Origin: Streptomyces sp. WZ-12
Lineage (GTDB): Bacteria; Actinomycetota; Actinomycetes; Streptomycetales; Streptomycetaceae
Length of the DNA stretch: 64,000 bases
Direction: 5' to 3'
NCBI RefSeq assembly: GCF_028898845.1
Contig: NZ_CP118574.1
Location: 5,119,001-5,183,000 of the forward strand
Shown in pieces: positions 1-9,373 of this stretch. A program made the position numbers and the translations under genes. Within the stretch, counting starts at the first letter, position 1. Every line of letters starts with the position of its first letter. The notes beneath the pieces are model-generated. The model saw nothing but the letters and a program-made list of their open reading frames with translations, searched no databases and was not told the DNA's origin.

Positions 1-114
1 GATCATGAGCCAGCGCTTGCGGCGGCCGCGGGCCTCGCTCTCGTCGGCCAGCGCCTCCCAGTTCGGGGTGGAACCCCCCTGGCCGCCGAACGGCCCCCCT
101 TGCCCAAAACTCAT
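1..114 (-). CDS. N-terminal fragment of a probable membrane protein, cut by the window edge
   Basis: Reading leftward from an ATG at 112-114, 38 codons stay open to base 1. The protein begins with a Gly/Pro/Gln-rich stretch (MSFGQGGPFGGQGG), followed by a polar segment and a basic patch (RGRRKR) before the window ends. A basic patch just before a cut is what one expects ahead of a first membrane helix, and Streptomyces proteins of this look are usually small membrane proteins, but no helix is visible here. It is divergent from rplM and shares its upstream region. The function is not recognised. The start is well supported by the composition change; the identity is not. Confidence 0.6.
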   Translation of the reverse strand, partial: MSFGQGGPFGGQGGSTPNWEALADESEARGRRKRWLMI

Positions 115-281
115 GCCGCGCATCTTAATGCGCACGGTCGTCCGTGTGGGGGGTCGGAGGGCATCCCGTTCGCGGGGCCCCGCGGAGCGTGAAGGGCGGC
201 GACGGAGGGGGTCTGGCGGGGGCGGAGCCGTGCTGTCGGTGGGGGAGAGAGGGCAGGTCGCACGCCCGTCCGGGGCGTGTT

Positions 282-311
282 TTGACCCGTACGGGGTCGG
301 GTCAGTATCCT
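282..311 (+). promoter_or_regulatory. Probable housekeeping promoter for rplM-rpsI
   Basis: TTGACC (282-287) and TATCCT (306-311) are separated by 18 bp, a good fit to an HrdB-type promoter. The leader to the rplM start is about 200 nt. The rest of the 405-bp gap between the left-edge gene and rplM (115-519) shows no gene. I could not identify a ribosomal-protein leader structure by eye. Confidence 0.5.
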
Positions 312-519
312 GCTAGTTCGTTATGCGTATGGGCTTGCTCCATCTCACGTGAGGGGCCTTACGCCGGCTTACAGGGCCGCTGACCAGCAGTGGACGATCG
401 GGTTGCGTCGCCCGTAGTGCCGCCTCGCTGTGTGAGTGGCCGTGGTGCCAGGACAGGACCCTTCCCCGCGGTCCCTCAAGGACCAGGGGATACCCAACTC
501 ACGAAGCGAAGGCTAAGAC

Positions 520-963
520 GTGCGTACGTACAGCCCCAAGCCCGGCGACGTTCAGCGCCAGTGGCACATCATCGACGCGCAGGACGTCGTTCTCGGTCGC
601 CTGGCCAGCCAGGCCGCCTCCCTCCTGCGGGGTAAGCACAAGCCGGTTTACGCCCCTCACGTCGACACCGGTGACTTCGTCATCATCGTCAACGCCGACA
701 AGGTGCACCTCTCCGGCAACAAGCGCACCCAGAAGATGGCCTACCGCCACTCCGGCTTCCCGGGTGGTCTGCGCTCCGTCCGTTACGACGAGCTGCTGGA
801 CAAGAACCCCGAGAAGGCCGTCGAGAAGGCCATCAAGGGCATGCTCCCCAAGAACACCCTCGGCCGTCAGATGCTCTCGAAGCTGAAGGTCTACGCGGGC
901 GCCGAGCACCCGCACGCTGCTCAGCAGCCGGTCCCGTTCGAGATCACCCAGGTCGCGCAGTAA
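520..963 (+). CDS. rplM: 50S ribosomal protein L13
   Basis: A 147-residue protein of the size usual for bacterial L13. It starts at a GTG ([11 protein letters not shown]) with a GAAGG ribosome site just upstream. The sequence carries the typical L13 core: the N-terminal [16 protein letters not shown] segment, [18 protein letters not shown], the [11 protein letters not shown] loop, and a C-terminal [12 protein letters not shown] region. L13 binds 23S rRNA early in assembly of the large subunit. It is followed 44 bp later by rpsI, and the L13-S9 pair is conserved across bacteria. Identity is certain. Confidence 0.97.
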   Translation: MRTYSPKPGDVQRQWHIIDAQDVVLGRLASQAASLLRGKHKPVYAPHVDTGDFVIIVNADKVHLSGNKRTQKMAYRHSGFPGGLRSVRYDELLDKNPEKAVEKAIKGMLPKNTLGRQMLSKLKVYAGAEHPHAAQQPVPFEITQVAQ

Positions 964-1007
964 GTCCGGCCACCCCCTAAGACGACAGAGAGAATCTGAG
1001 GAGCATC

Positions 1008-1517
1008 GTGGCTGAGACCACCCCCGAGACCCCGCTGGACGAGGTCGAGGTCGAGCAGTACACCACCGAGACCGAGGTCGTGGAGGGCGAGTACACCTCC
1101 GAGTCCCTCGCGTCCCGCTTCGGTGAGCCGCAGCCGGCCGCCGGCCTGGGTCGCCGCAAGAACGCCATCGCCCGCGTCCGGATCGTTCCGGGCACCGGCC
1201 AGTGGAAGATCAACGGCCGCACCCTTGAGGGCTACTTCCCGAACAAGGTGCACCAGCAGGAAGTCAACGAGCCCTTCAAGGTGCTCGAACTGGACAACCG
1301 CTACGACGTCATCGCCCGCATCGCCGGCGGCGGCATCTCCGGCCAGGCCGGTGCGCTGCGCCTGGGCGTGGCCCGTGCGCTGAACGAGGCGGACGTGGAC
1401 GCCAACCGTCCCGCCCTGAAGAAGGCCGGGTTCCTCAAGCGTGACGACCGTGCGGTCGAGCGCAAGAAGGCCGGTCTCAAGAAGGCCCGCAAGGCTCCGC
1501 AGTACAGCAAGCGCTAA
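1008..1517 (+). CDS. rpsI: 30S ribosomal protein S9
   Basis: A 169-residue S9 with the actinobacterial acidic N-terminal extension of roughly 40 residues (many Glu/Thr), then the conserved body ([39 protein letters not shown]) and the basic C-terminal tail ending QYSKR that reaches the P-site tRNA. The GTG start follows a GAGGAG site. It is cotranscribed with rplM and closed by a strong hairpin directly downstream. Identity is certain. Confidence 0.97.
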   Translation: MAETTPETPLDEVEVEQYTTETEVVEGEYTSESLASRFGEPQPAAGLGRRKNAIARVRIVPGTGQWKINGRTLEGYFPNKVHQQEVNEPFKVLELDNRYDVIARIAGGGISGQAGALRLGVARALNEADVDANRPALKKAGFLKRDDRAVERKKAGLKKARKAPQYSKR

Positions 1518-1544
1518 TCGCGCGCTGCACGAGGCAGCCCAGGC

Positions 1545-1582
1545 GAACGCCCCGGTGGCACTTCCGTGCTGCCGGGGCGTTC
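1545..1582 (+). terminator. Rho-independent terminator of rplM-rpsI
   Basis: An 11-bp perfect stem GAACGCCCCGG/CCGGGGCGTTC encloses a loop that can pair further (GCAC/GTGC) and is followed by GTTT. It lies 28 bp after the rpsI stop. Confidence 0.85.
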
Positions 1583-1644
1583 GTTTAGTCACTAGGTGGC
1601 GGGCGTCCGGAGCGGCGCCTGGTGGATCGTAATGGAGGACACCA

Positions 1645-3003
1645 GTGGGACGACTCTTCGGCACGGACGGTGTGCGCGGCGTCGCCAATGCGGATCTGAC
1701 GGCGGAGCTGGCGCTCGGCCTGTCGGTCGCGGCGGCACACGTGCTGGCCGAGGCGGGGACGTTTGCAGGGCACCGGCCGACGGCCGTGGTCGGTCGCGAT
1801 CCGCGGGCGTCCGGGGAGTTCCTGGAGGCCGCGGTGGTCGCGGGCCTGGCCAGCGCCGGGGTGGACGTGCTGCGGGTGGGCGTGCTGCCGACCCCGGCGG
1901 TCGCGTACCTGACCGGGGTGCTCGGCGCCGACCTGGGCGTGATGCTCTCCGCCAGCCACAACCCGATGCCCGACAACGGCATCAAGTTCTTCGCGCGCGG
2001 CGGCCACAAGCTGGCCGACGAGCTGGAGGACCGGATCGAGGAGACCTACCGGGCGCACAGCTCCGGTGAGCCGTGGGAGCGGCCGACCGGCTCCGGCGTC
2101 GGCCGGGTCACCGACTACGACGAGGGCTTCGACAAGTACGTCGCGCACCTGGTCGGCGTGTTGCCCAACCGCCTGGACGGGCTGAAGATCGTCATCGACG
2201 GGGCGCACGGTGCGGCGGCCCGGGTCTCGCCCGAGGCGTTCGCGCGGGCCGGCGCCGAGGTGATCACCCTCGGCACCGAGCCCAACGGCCTGAACATCAA
2301 CGACGGTTGCGGCTCCACCCACCTCGACAAGCTGCGCGCCGCCGTCGTCGAGCACGGTGCCGACCTGGGCGTGGCCCACGACGGTGACGCCGACCGCTGC
2401 CTGGCCGTGGACCACGCCGGCAACGAGGTCGACGGCGACCAGATCCTCTCCGTCCTGGCGCTCGGCATGCACGAGGCCGGCACGCTGCGCGAGGACACCG
2501 TCGTCGCCACCGTCATGTCCAACCTGGGCTTCAAGCTGGCCATGGAGCGCGCCGGCATCGCCCTCGTCCAGACCGCGGTCGGCGACCGCTACGTCCTGGA
2601 GGAGATGAAGGCGCACGGCTTCGCGCTGGGCGGCGAGCAGTCCGGTCACGTCATCGTGCTGGACCACGCCACCACCGGCGACGGGACGCTGACCGGCCTG
2701 ATGCTGGCGGCCCGGGTCGCCGCGACCGGCCGCACCCTGGCCGAGCTCGCCGGCGTCATGGAGCGGCTGCCGCAGATCCTCATCAACGTCCCCGACGTCG
2801 ACAAGTCCCGGGTGGGCAGCTCCCCCGAGGTGTCCGCGGCGGTCGCCGAGGCCGAGCAGGAACTGGGCGCCACCGGGCGGGTGCTGCTGCGGCCCTCCGG
2901 CACCGAGCCGCTGGTGCGGGTGATGGTCGAGGCCGCCGACATCGAGCAGGCGCGGGCGGTCGCGCAGCGGCTCGCCGACGCGGTCAAGTCCGCTCTGGGA
3001 TAA
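1645..3003 (+). CDS. glmM: Phosphoglucosamine mutase
   Basis: A 452-residue enzyme of the alpha-D-phosphohexomutase family, converting glucosamine-6-P to glucosamine-1-P for UDP-GlcNAc and peptidoglycan. The N-terminus [11 protein letters not shown] is diagnostic of GlmM. The phosphoserine loop SASHNP puts the catalytic Ser at residue 104, and the Mg-binding loop DGDADR is near residue 245. The C-terminal sugar-phosphate-binding loop RPSGTEP is intact. The GTG start is preceded by GGAGGA. It lies a few genes from glmS, the preceding step of the same pathway, and is convergent with coaA. Confidence 0.96.
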   Translation: MGRLFGTDGVRGVANADLTAELALGLSVAAAHVLAEAGTFAGHRPTAVVGRDPRASGEFLEAAVVAGLASAGVDVLRVGVLPTPAVAYLTGVLGADLGVMLSASHNPMPDNGIKFFARGGHKLADELEDRIEETYRAHSSGEPWERPTGSGVGRVTDYDEGFDKYVAHLVGVLPNRLDGLKIVIDGAHGAAARVSPEAFARAGAEVITLGTEPNGLNINDGCGSTHLDKLRAAVVEHGADLGVAHDGDADRCLAVDHAGNEVDGDQILSVLALGMHEAGTLREDTVVATVMSNLGFKLAMERAGIALVQTAVGDRYVLEEMKAHGFALGGEQSGHVIVLDHATTGDGTLTGLMLAARVAATGRTLAELAGVMERLPQILINVPDVDKSRVGSSPEVSAAVAEAEQELGATGRVLLRPSGTEPLVRVMVEAADIEQARAVAQRLADAVKSALG

Positions 3004-3013
3004 CGGAGTTCGC

Positions 3014-3066
3014 GCGGCGGGGGCGCTCGGGCGACAGTTGTGCTGTCGCCCGGGCGCCCCCGCCGC
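3014..3066. terminator. Bidirectional terminator between glmM and coaA
   Basis: A very long GC-rich stem (about 23 bp with one bulge) pairs GCGGCGGGGGCGC...GGGCGACAG with its complement around a TTGT-type loop. It fills nearly the whole gap between two convergent genes. Confidence 0.75.
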
Positions 3067-3071
3067 GTTGT

Positions 3072-4067
3072 CTACAGCTTCCGCAGGGACAGCCGCTGCA
3101 CCTTGTGGTCCGGGCCCTTGCGGAGCACCAGGTTGGCGCGGCCGCGGGTGGGCGCCACGTTCTGCTCCAGGTTCGGGCGGTTGATGGTGCGCCACATCAT
3201 CCGCGCGTAGTCCAGCGCCTCCTCCTCGGAGACCTGGGTGTACTTGCGGAAGTACGAGAACGGGTTCTGGAACGCCGTCCGGCGCAGCTTGCGGAAGCGG
3301 CCGAGGTACCAGCGCTCGATGTCCTCGGACCGGGCGTCCACGTAGACCGAGAAGTCGAAGAAGTCGGCCAGGCCCAGCCGGGTGCGGCCGTCCTTGCCGG
3401 GCAGCGCCGGCTGGAGGACGTTGAGGCCCTCGACGATCAGGATGTCCGGCCGGTGCACGGTCAACCGCTCGTCGGGCACGATGTCGTAGATCAGGTGCGA
3501 GTAGACCGGCGCGGTGACCTCCGCCCGGCCCGACTTCACGTCCGCGACGAAGCGGGTCAGCGCCCGACGGTCGTAGGACTCCGGGAAGCCCTTGCGGGAC
3601 ATCAGGCCGCGCCGGTGCAGTTCGGCGTTGGGATAGAGGAAGCCGTCGGTGGTGACCAGCTCCACCCGCGGATGTTCCGGCCAGCGGGCCAACAGTGCCT
3701 GGAGCAGCCGGGCGGTGGTGGACTTGCCGACCGCCACGCTGCCGGCCACGCCTATCACGAAGGGGGTGCCGGGCTGCGAGCCGTGGCCGTTGCCGGTGTC
3801 GTCCAGGAAGGTGTTGAGCGCCCCGCGCAGATTGCTGGTGGCGCCGACGTAGAGATTGAGCAGCCGGGACAGCGGGAGGTAGACGTCGCGCACCTCGTCG
3901 AGGTCGATGACGTCGCCGAGCCCGCGCAGCTGCTCGACCTCCTCGGCGGTCAACGGCAGCGGGGTCTTCTCCCGTAGGGCGCTCCACTCCGCGCGCGTCA
4001 GATCGACGTACGGCGAGCTGTCGGTGCGGCGTCGTGGTTGCGCGTGCGGATCCGTCGTCAAAGACAC
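3072..4067 (-). CDS. coaA: Pantothenate kinase, type I (CoaA)
   Basis: A 331-residue protein that phosphorylates pantothenate with ATP, the first step of coenzyme A synthesis. The Walker A loop [12 protein letters not shown] lies at residues 106-117. DGFLYPN, the SYDRRAL segment, the IYD substrate region and the FVYVD/RYLGRF-type C-terminal blocks match type I CoaA; length is close to the family norm of 310-330. It is transcribed away from glmS, and the roughly 190 bp between the two starts must hold both promoters. CoA supply fits the neighbouring acpS, which uses CoA as 4'-phosphopantetheine donor. Confidence 0.96.
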   Translation of the reverse strand: MSLTTDPHAQPRRRTDSSPYVDLTRAEWSALREKTPLPLTAEEVEQLRGLGDVIDLDEVRDVYLPLSRLLNLYVGATSNLRGALNTFLDDTGNGHGSQPGTPFVIGVAGSVAVGKSTTARLLQALLARWPEHPRVELVTTDGFLYPNAELHRRGLMSRKGFPESYDRRALTRFVADVKSGRAEVTAPVYSHLIYDIVPDERLTVHRPDILIVEGLNVLQPALPGKDGRTRLGLADFFDFSVYVDARSEDIERWYLGRFRKLRRTAFQNPFSYFRKYTQVSEEEALDYARMMWRTINRPNLEQNVAPTRGRANLVLRKGPDHKVQRLSLRKL

Positions 4068-4240
4068 GGGCCCATTGTCCGCCGCGCGGGCGGGCGGGCT
4101 GCGGCGGGGTGGCGGTGCGGCCGGCCCGCACGGTCCGACCTGCGGGTCCGCGCGACGGGTGCCGGGACCGGGCGAGAGCGGGGGATTGCGGGGCCGGGTC
4201 GCGGTGCGCGCCCGTACGGCGCGGGGGCGAGGCCGGCGCG

Positions 4241-4246
4241 TAGGCT
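4241..4246 (+). promoter_or_regulatory. -10 box of glmS; transcript probably leaderless
   Basis: TAGGCT ends 7 nt before the glmS ATG, and no Shine-Dalgarno sequence precedes the start. This spacing places the transcription start at or within a base or two of the A of ATG. Confidence 0.5.
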
Positions 4247-4253
4247 GCCCCCC

Positions 4254-6101
4254 ATGTGCGGAATCGTGGGTTACGTGGGCGGGCAGAGCGCCCTAGAGGT
4301 GGTGCTGGCCGGGCTGAAGCGACTGGAGTACCGCGGCTACGACTCGGCCGGCGTCGCGGTCCTGGCCGACGGCGGACTGGCGGCGGCCAAGAAGGCCGGG
4401 AAACTGGCCAATCTGGAGAAGGAGTTGGCCGATCGTCCGCTGCCCTCGGGCACGGTCGGCATCGGCCACACCCGGTGGGCCACGCACGGCGGCCCGACGG
4501 ACGTCAACGCGCATCCGCACCTGGACAACGCCGGCCGGGTGTCCGTCGTCCACAACGGCATCATCGAGAACTTCGCCGCGCTGCGCACCGAACTCATCGA
4601 CCGCGGCCACGCGTTGACCTCCGAGACCGACACCGAGGTGGTCGCGCACCTGCTCGCCGAGGCGTACTCCTCGTGCGGCGAACTGCCCGAGGCGATGCGG
4701 CAGGCGTGCCGGCGGCTGGAGGGCGCCTTCACCCTCGTCGCGGTACACGCCGACGCGCCGGACCTGGTCGTCGGGGCGCGCCGCAACTCCCCGCTGGTGG
4801 TGGGCATCGGCGAGGACGAGGCGTTCCTCGCCTCCGACGTGGCGGCGTTCATCGCCCACACCCGGGAGGCCGTCGAACTCGGCCAGGACCAGGTCGTCGA
4901 GCTCCGCCGGGACGGCGTGACGGTCACCGACTTCGACGGCGCGCCCGCCGAGGTCCGCGCCTACCACGTCGACTGGGACGCCTCCGCCGCCGAGAAGGGC
5001 GGCTACGACTACTTCATGCTCAAGGAGATCGCCGAGCAGCCGAAGGCGGTCGCCGACACCCTGCTGGGCCGGGTCGACGCCGCCGGCGTGCTCTCGCTCG
5101 ACGAGGTGCGGATCCCGCCGGCGGTGCTGCGGGAGGTCAACAAGGTCGTCATCGTGGCCTGCGGCACCGCCTACCACGCCGGGATGATCGCCAAGTACGC
5201 CATCGAGCACTGGACGCGGGTCCCCTGCGAGACCGAGCTGGCCAGCGAGTTCCGCTACCGCGACCCGATCCTCGACGACCGCACCCTGGTCATCGCCATC
5301 AGCCAGTCCGGCGAGACCATGGACACCCTGATGGCGCTGCGGCACGCCCGCGAACAGGGCGCGCGGGTGCTCGCCATCTGCAACACCAACGGGTCGACGA
5401 TCCCCCGCGAGTCCGACGCGGTGCTCTACACCCACGCCGGCCCGGAGGTCGCGGTCGCTTCCACCAAGGCGTTCCTGACCCAACTGGTCGCCGTCTACCT
5501 CGTCGCGCTCTACCTCGGGCAGGTCCGCGGCACCAAGTGGGGCGACGAGATCCGGGCCGTGGTCCGCGAACTGGCCGCCATCGGCACGCAGGTGGAGCAG
5601 GTGCTCGGCACCATGGAGCCGGTCCGCGAACTGGCCCGCTCCCTGGTCGACAAGAACACCGTGCTCTTCCTGGGCCGACACGTCGGCTACCCGGTGGCCC
5701 TGGAGGGCGCCCTCAAGCTCAAGGAACTGGCGTACATGCACGCCGAGGGCTTCGCCGCCGGCGAGCTCAAGCACGGCCCGATCGCGCTCATCGAGGAGGA
5801 CCTCCCGGTCGTCGTGGTCGTCCCGTCGCCGCGCGGCCGGTCCGTCCTGCACGACAAGATCGTCTCCAACATCCAGGAGATCCGGGCCCGCGGCGCCCGC
5901 ACCATCGTCATCGCGGAGGAGGGTGACGAGGCGGTCGTCCCGTACGCCGACCACCTCGTCCGGGTGCCCCGTACGCCGGTGTTGCTCCAGCCGCTGGTGT
6001 CCTCCGTACCGCTCCAGGTGTTCGCGTGCGAGCTGGCCACCGCCCGAGGCAACGAGGTCGACCAGCCGCGCAACCTCGCCAAGTCGGTCACGGTGGAGTG
6101 A
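4254..6101 (+). CDS. glmS: Glutamine-fructose-6-phosphate aminotransferase (isomerizing)
   Basis: A 615-residue GlmS making glucosamine-6-P from fructose-6-P and glutamine. The start is fixed by the catalytic Cys2 of the N-terminal glutaminase (MCGIVGYVG), which must be exposed after Met removal; the open frame extends further upstream but that part is not used. The glutaminase domain (about 1-220, with GHTRWATHG and HNGIIENF) is followed by two SIS sugar-isomerase domains ([34 protein letters not shown]) and ends in the conserved NLAKSVTVE. acpS follows after 4 nt, so the two are translated from one message. It shares the UDP-GlcNAc pathway with nearby glmM. Confidence 0.97.
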   Translation: MCGIVGYVGGQSALEVVLAGLKRLEYRGYDSAGVAVLADGGLAAAKKAGKLANLEKELADRPLPSGTVGIGHTRWATHGGPTDVNAHPHLDNAGRVSVVHNGIIENFAALRTELIDRGHALTSETDTEVVAHLLAEAYSSCGELPEAMRQACRRLEGAFTLVAVHADAPDLVVGARRNSPLVVGIGEDEAFLASDVAAFIAHTREAVELGQDQVVELRRDGVTVTDFDGAPAEVRAYHVDWDASAAEKGGYDYFMLKEIAEQPKAVADTLLGRVDAAGVLSLDEVRIPPAVLREVNKVVIVACGTAYHAGMIAKYAIEHWTRVPCETELASEFRYRDPILDDRTLVIAISQSGETMDTLMALRHAREQGARVLAICNTNGSTIPRESDAVLYTHAGPEVAVASTKAFLTQLVAVYLVALYLGQVRGTKWGDEIRAVVRELAAIGTQVEQVLGTMEPVRELARSLVDKNTVLFLGRHVGYPVALEGALKLKELAYMHAEGFAAGELKHGPIALIEEDLPVVVVVPSPRGRSVLHDKIVSNIQEIRARGARTIVIAEEGDEAVVPYADHLVRVPRTPVLLQPLVSSVPLQVFACELATARGNEVDQPRNLAKSVTVE

Positions 6102-6105
6102 CCTG

Positions 6106-6474
6106 GTGATCATCGGGGTTGGGATCGACGTCGCGGAGATCGACCGGTTCGACGCGGCGCTGCGGCGGACGCCGGAGCTGGCGCACCGGCTCTTCATCGA
6201 GGGGGAGTTGACGCTGCCGAGCGGCGAACGGCGCGGCATCGCCTCCCTGGCGGCCCGGTTCGCCGCCAAGGAGGCGGTGGCCAAGGCGCTGGGCGCACCG
6301 GGCGGACTGCACTGGACGGACGCGGAGGTCTACGTCGAGGACAGCGGGCAGCCGCGGCTGCGGGTCCGCGGCACGGTCGCCGCCCGGGCCGCCGAACTCG
6401 GCGTGCGGGCCTGGCACGTGTCGCTCAGTCACGACGCGGGCGTCGCCTCCGCGGTGGTGATCGCCGAAGCGTAG
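6106..6474 (+). CDS. acpS: Holo-[acyl-carrier-protein] synthase
   Basis: A 122-residue AcpS that moves 4'-phosphopantetheine from CoA to apo-ACP for fatty acid and possibly polyketide synthesis. The family signatures are clear: [12 protein letters not shown] at the N-terminus (Mg-binding Asp) and [12 protein letters not shown] (catalytic Glu/Lys helix), then [16 protein letters not shown] near the C-terminus. The GTG start is 4 nt after the glmS stop; an in-frame extension upstream overlaps glmS and is discarded. Trimeric AcpS enzymes have this length. Confidence 0.95.
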   Translation: MIIGVGIDVAEIDRFDAALRRTPELAHRLFIEGELTLPSGERRGIASLAARFAAKEAVAKALGAPGGLHWTDAEVYVEDSGQPRLRVRGTVAARAAELGVRAWHVSLSHDAGVASAVVIAEA

Positions 6475-6545
6475 CGCCCGGGCACGCGCGGGCGGTCGGG
6501 CGCGCGTTGCGCCGCCCGGCCACACCCCGGTGTGACACTGGCCGC

Positions 6546-7985
6546 ATGAGGACTGCCTACAGCGTGGAGACCGTGCGGGCCGCCGAGCAGGAGCTGATGG
6601 CCCGCTTGCCCGACGGGGCCCTGATGCAGCGGGCGGCGGCCGGACTGGCCGTCGCCTGCGCCGAGTTGCTGGGCCGGGTCTACGGCTCCCGGGTGGTGCT
6701 CCTGGTGGGCAGCGGCGACAACGGCGGGGACGCGCTGTACGCCGGCGCCCGGTTGGCGCGGCGCGGCGCCGGCGTGAGCGCGGTGCTGCTCGCGCCCGAA
6801 CGCGCCCACGCCGGCGGCCTGGCCGCCCTCCGCGCCGCCGGCGGCCGGATCGCCACCGACCCGCTCCGGGCCGTCGAACGCGCCGACTTGGTGCTCGACG
6901 GCATCGTCGGCATCGGCGGCCGCGGCGGGCTGCGCCCGGAGGCCGCCCGGCTGGCCCGCGCCGCGTGGGACCACGCGACCGTGGTGGCCGTCGACCTGCC
7001 GAGCGGGGTGGACGCCGACACCGGTGAGGTGCACGGGGACGCCGTGTGGGCCGACGTCACCGTCACGTTCGGCGCGTACAAGCCGGGCCTGCTGATCGAC
7101 CCGGCGCGCGAACGGGCCGGCGCGCTGCGGCTGGTGGACATCGGGCTCACCCCGCCGGAGAGCGCCGAGGTGACGGCGCTTCAGCACGCGGACGTCGCGG
7201 AGCTGCTGCCGCGCCCGGCCGCCGAGAGCGACAAGTACCGGCGGGGCGTGGTCGGGGTGGTCGCCGGGTCGGCGCGCTATCCGGGGGCCGCGGTGCTCGC
7301 GGTGGCGGGCGCGCTGCGGGGCGGTGCCGGGGCGGTGCGGTACGTCGGGCCGGCGACGGACGCGGTGTTGGCGCGGTTCCCGGAGACGCTGGTGCACGCC
7401 GGCCCGCCGGGGAAGGCCGGCCGGGTCCAGTCCTGGGTGGTCGGCCCGGGCCTCGGCGACGAGCCGGGGGCGCTGGACGACGTCCTGGCTGTCCTGGACG
7501 CGGACGTCCCGGTGCTCGTCGACGCGGACGGGCTGCGCTTCCTGACGCCCGATCGGCTCCGGCGGAGGGCGGCCGGGACGCTGCTGACGCCGCACGCGGG
7601 GGAGGCGGCGGCGCTGCTGGCGCGCGGTCGCGAGGAGGTCGAGGCGGCGCGGCTGGGCTCCGTACGGGAGGTGGCGGCGCGGTACGGGGCGACGGTGCTG
7701 CTGAAGGGCTCGACGACGCTGGTGGCGGACCCGGCGCCGGGCGTCCCGGTGCGGGTCAACCCCACCGGGACGGGCTGGCTCGCCACGGCCGGCAGCGGCG
7801 ACGTCCTCTCCGGCCTCACCGGGGCCCTCCTCGCCGCGGGCCTCGCCCCGCGCGATGCGGGCTCGGTGGGCGCCTACCTCCACGGCCTCGCCGGCCGCCT
7901 CGCGGCCGGCCCGCACGGCCAGCCGATCGCGGCGTCGGAGGTCGCGGGGGCGTTGGGGGAGGCTTGGGCCAACGTCTGTTCCTGA
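6546..7985 (+). CDS. nnr: Bifunctional NAD(P)HX repair enzyme (epimerase/dehydratase)
   Basis: A 479-residue two-domain protein. The N-terminal YjeF-N domain (about 1-210; VGSGDNGGDALYAGARLARRG, DLPSGVDADTG) epimerises damaged NAD(P)HX. The C-terminal ribokinase-like YjeF-C domain (about 220-479; KYRRGVVGVVAG, TPHAGE, KGSTTLV, and the GTGWLATAGSGDVLSG active-site loop) is the ADP-dependent dehydratase. The ATG chosen matches the family N-terminus (RTAYSVETVRAAE). GACACT lies 6 nt upstream and could serve as a leaderless -10 box; no ribosome site is seen. In many actinobacteria this gene sits between acpS and alr, as here. Confidence 0.93.
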   Translation: MRTAYSVETVRAAEQELMARLPDGALMQRAAAGLAVACAELLGRVYGSRVVLLVGSGDNGGDALYAGARLARRGAGVSAVLLAPERAHAGGLAALRAAGGRIATDPLRAVERADLVLDGIVGIGGRGGLRPEAARLARAAWDHATVVAVDLPSGVDADTGEVHGDAVWADVTVTFGAYKPGLLIDPARERAGALRLVDIGLTPPESAEVTALQHADVAELLPRPAAESDKYRRGVVGVVAGSARYPGAAVLAVAGALRGGAGAVRYVGPATDAVLARFPETLVHAGPPGKAGRVQSWVVGPGLGDEPGALDDVLAVLDADVPVLVDADGLRFLTPDRLRRRAAGTLLTPHAGEAAALLARGREEVEAARLGSVREVAARYGATVLLKGSTTLVADPAPGVPVRVNPTGTGWLATAGSGDVLSGLTGALLAAGLAPRDAGSVGAYLHGLAGRLAAGPHGQPIAASEVAGALGEAWANVCS

Positions 7986-8001
7986 CCTCTCCTGACTTCC
8001 C

Positions 8002-8041
8002 GAGGAGGCGGCGGCGCACCAGGCAGCGGACCGCGCCCGGC
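8002..8041 (+). repeat. 40-bp dispersed element, copy 1
   Basis: A GAGGAGGCGGCGGCGCAC... element ending in CAGCGGACCGCGCCCGGC lies between nnr and alr. The same 40 bp with one mismatch (position 19, C to A) occurs inverted at 22080-22119. See findings. Confidence 0.75.
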
Positions 8042-8070
8042 CCGAGGAAAGGCGGACAGGCCCAGCGGAA

Positions 8071-8101
8071 TCCCCCAAAGCGTCGCGCCTTCGATGGGGG
8101 A
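8071..8101. repeat. REP-like palindrome with TCCCCC/GGGGGA arms
   Basis: TCCCCC (8071-8076) pairs with GGGGGA (8096-8101) around an AAAGCGTCGCGCCTTCGAT centre that is itself partly self-complementary. It resembles a common short palindromic repeat type of Streptomyces intergenic DNA. A related element lies inside the acyl-CoA dehydrogenase gene at 42274. Confidence 0.5.
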
Positions 8102-8173
8102 AGGCCCACAAACGTGGGACGGCTGTGGCGTCACCCGGCCCCTGGGGCCGGGTCGCCTGCGACACTGAGGGGG

Positions 8174-9373
8174 ATGAACGAGACAGCTAAGCGCGCCCGT
8201 GCCGCCATCGACCTCGCCGCCGTGCGGTCGAACGTCCGTGCACTGCGGGACCGCGCCCCCGGGGCAGAGCTGATGGCCGTCGTGAAGTCCGACGGCTACG
8301 GGCACGGCGCGGTCCGCTGTGCCCGTGCGGCCCGTGAGGCCGGCGCGGGCTGGGTGGGCGTGGCGCTGCCCGAGGAGGCGTTCGCGCTGCGGGAGGCCGG
8401 CGACCGCGGCCGGTTGATGTGCTGGCTGTGGACGCCGGGCGGGCCCTGGGGCCGGGCGATCGAGCAGGACGTGGACGTCTCGGTGAGCGGGATGTGGGCG
8501 CTGCGCGAGGTCGCGGAGGCGGCGCGGCGCTGCGGGCGCACCGCGCGCGTGCAGTTGAAGATCGACACCGGCCTGGGCCGCAACGGCTGTCCGCCCGCGG
8601 ACTGGACGGAGCTGACCGCCGCCGCCCGCGCCGCCGAGGCCGAGGGGGCGCTCACCGTCACCGGCGTCTGGTCGCACTTCGCCTGCGCCGACGAGCCCGG
8701 ACACCCGTCGATCGCCGCCCAGTTGACCGAGTTCCACCGGGCGCTGGCGGTCGCCGAGGCGGCCGGGCTGCGCCCGGAGGTGCGGCACATCTCCAACACC
8801 CCCGCGCTGCTCACCCTCCCCGAGGCCCACTTCGACCTCGTCCGCAGCGGGATCGGGATCTATGGCGTCTCGCCCAGCCCGGAGGTCGGTGTTCCGGAGG
8901 ACTTCGGGCTGCGGCAGGTGATGACGCTGGAGGCGTCGCTGGCGTCGGTGAAGCGGGTGCCGGGTGGGCACGGGGTGTCGTACGGGCACCACTACACGAC
9001 GCCGGGGGAGACCACCCTGGCGCTGGTGCCCCTGGGGTACGCCGACGGCATTCCGCGGCATGCCTCGGGGACGGGGCCGGTGCTGGTCGCCGGGAAGTGG
9101 CGGACGATCGCGGGGCGGGTCGCGATGGACCAGTTCGTGGTCGACCTGGGCGGGGACCGGGCCGAGGTCGGCGAGCAGGCGGTGCTGTTCGGGCCCGGGG
9201 ACCGCGGCGAGCCGAGCGCGGAGGACTGGGCGCGGGCGGCCGGGACGATCGGGTACGAGATCGTCACCCGGATCGGGAAGCGGGTGCCGCGCGTCTATGT
9301 GGACAGCGAGGTCCCCACGCAGGTCGGGGACCGGCGGGAAGGTGACACGGCGCTGACGGGGGGCATGGCATGA
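8174..9373 (+). CDS. alr: Alanine racemase
   Basis: A 399-residue PLP enzyme interconverting L- and D-alanine for peptidoglycan. The PLP lysine is Lys38 in AVVKSDGYGHG. The C-terminal domain carries the catalytic Tyr region (SYGHHYTT), the LGYADG loop and GRVAMDQFVVDLG. The start is set by the family N-terminus (ARAAIDLAAVRSNV); the much longer upstream open frame is an nnr shadow. GAGGGGG directly before the ATG and GACACT at 8161-8166 both fit initiation here. The stop overlaps the start of the next gene by 4 nt (ATGA). Confidence 0.96.
   Translation: MNETAKRARAAIDLAAVRSNVRALRDRAPGAELMAVVKSDGYGHGAVRCARAAREAGAGWVGVALPEEAFALREAGDRGRLMCWLWTPGGPWGRAIEQDVDVSVSGMWALREVAEAARRCGRTARVQLKIDTGLGRNGCPPADWTELTAAARAAEAEGALTVTGVWSHFACADEPGHPSIAAQLTEFHRALAVAEAAGLRPEVRHISNTPALLTLPEAHFDLVRSGIGIYGVSPSPEVGVPEDFGLRQVMTLEASLASVKRVPGGHGVSYGHHYTTPGETTLALVPLGYADGIPRHASGTGPVLVAGKWRTIAGRVAMDQFVVDLGGDRAEVGEQAVLFGPGDRGEPSAEDWARAAGTIGYEIVTRIGKRVPRVYVDSEVPTQVGDRREGDTALTGGMA

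Noticed and set aside
921..4131. Long minus-strand open frames opposite rpsI and glmM
   Set aside because: They are antisense shadows of very GC-rich genes; they lack ribosome sites, recognisable domains and sensible codon use, and the plus-strand genes are certain.
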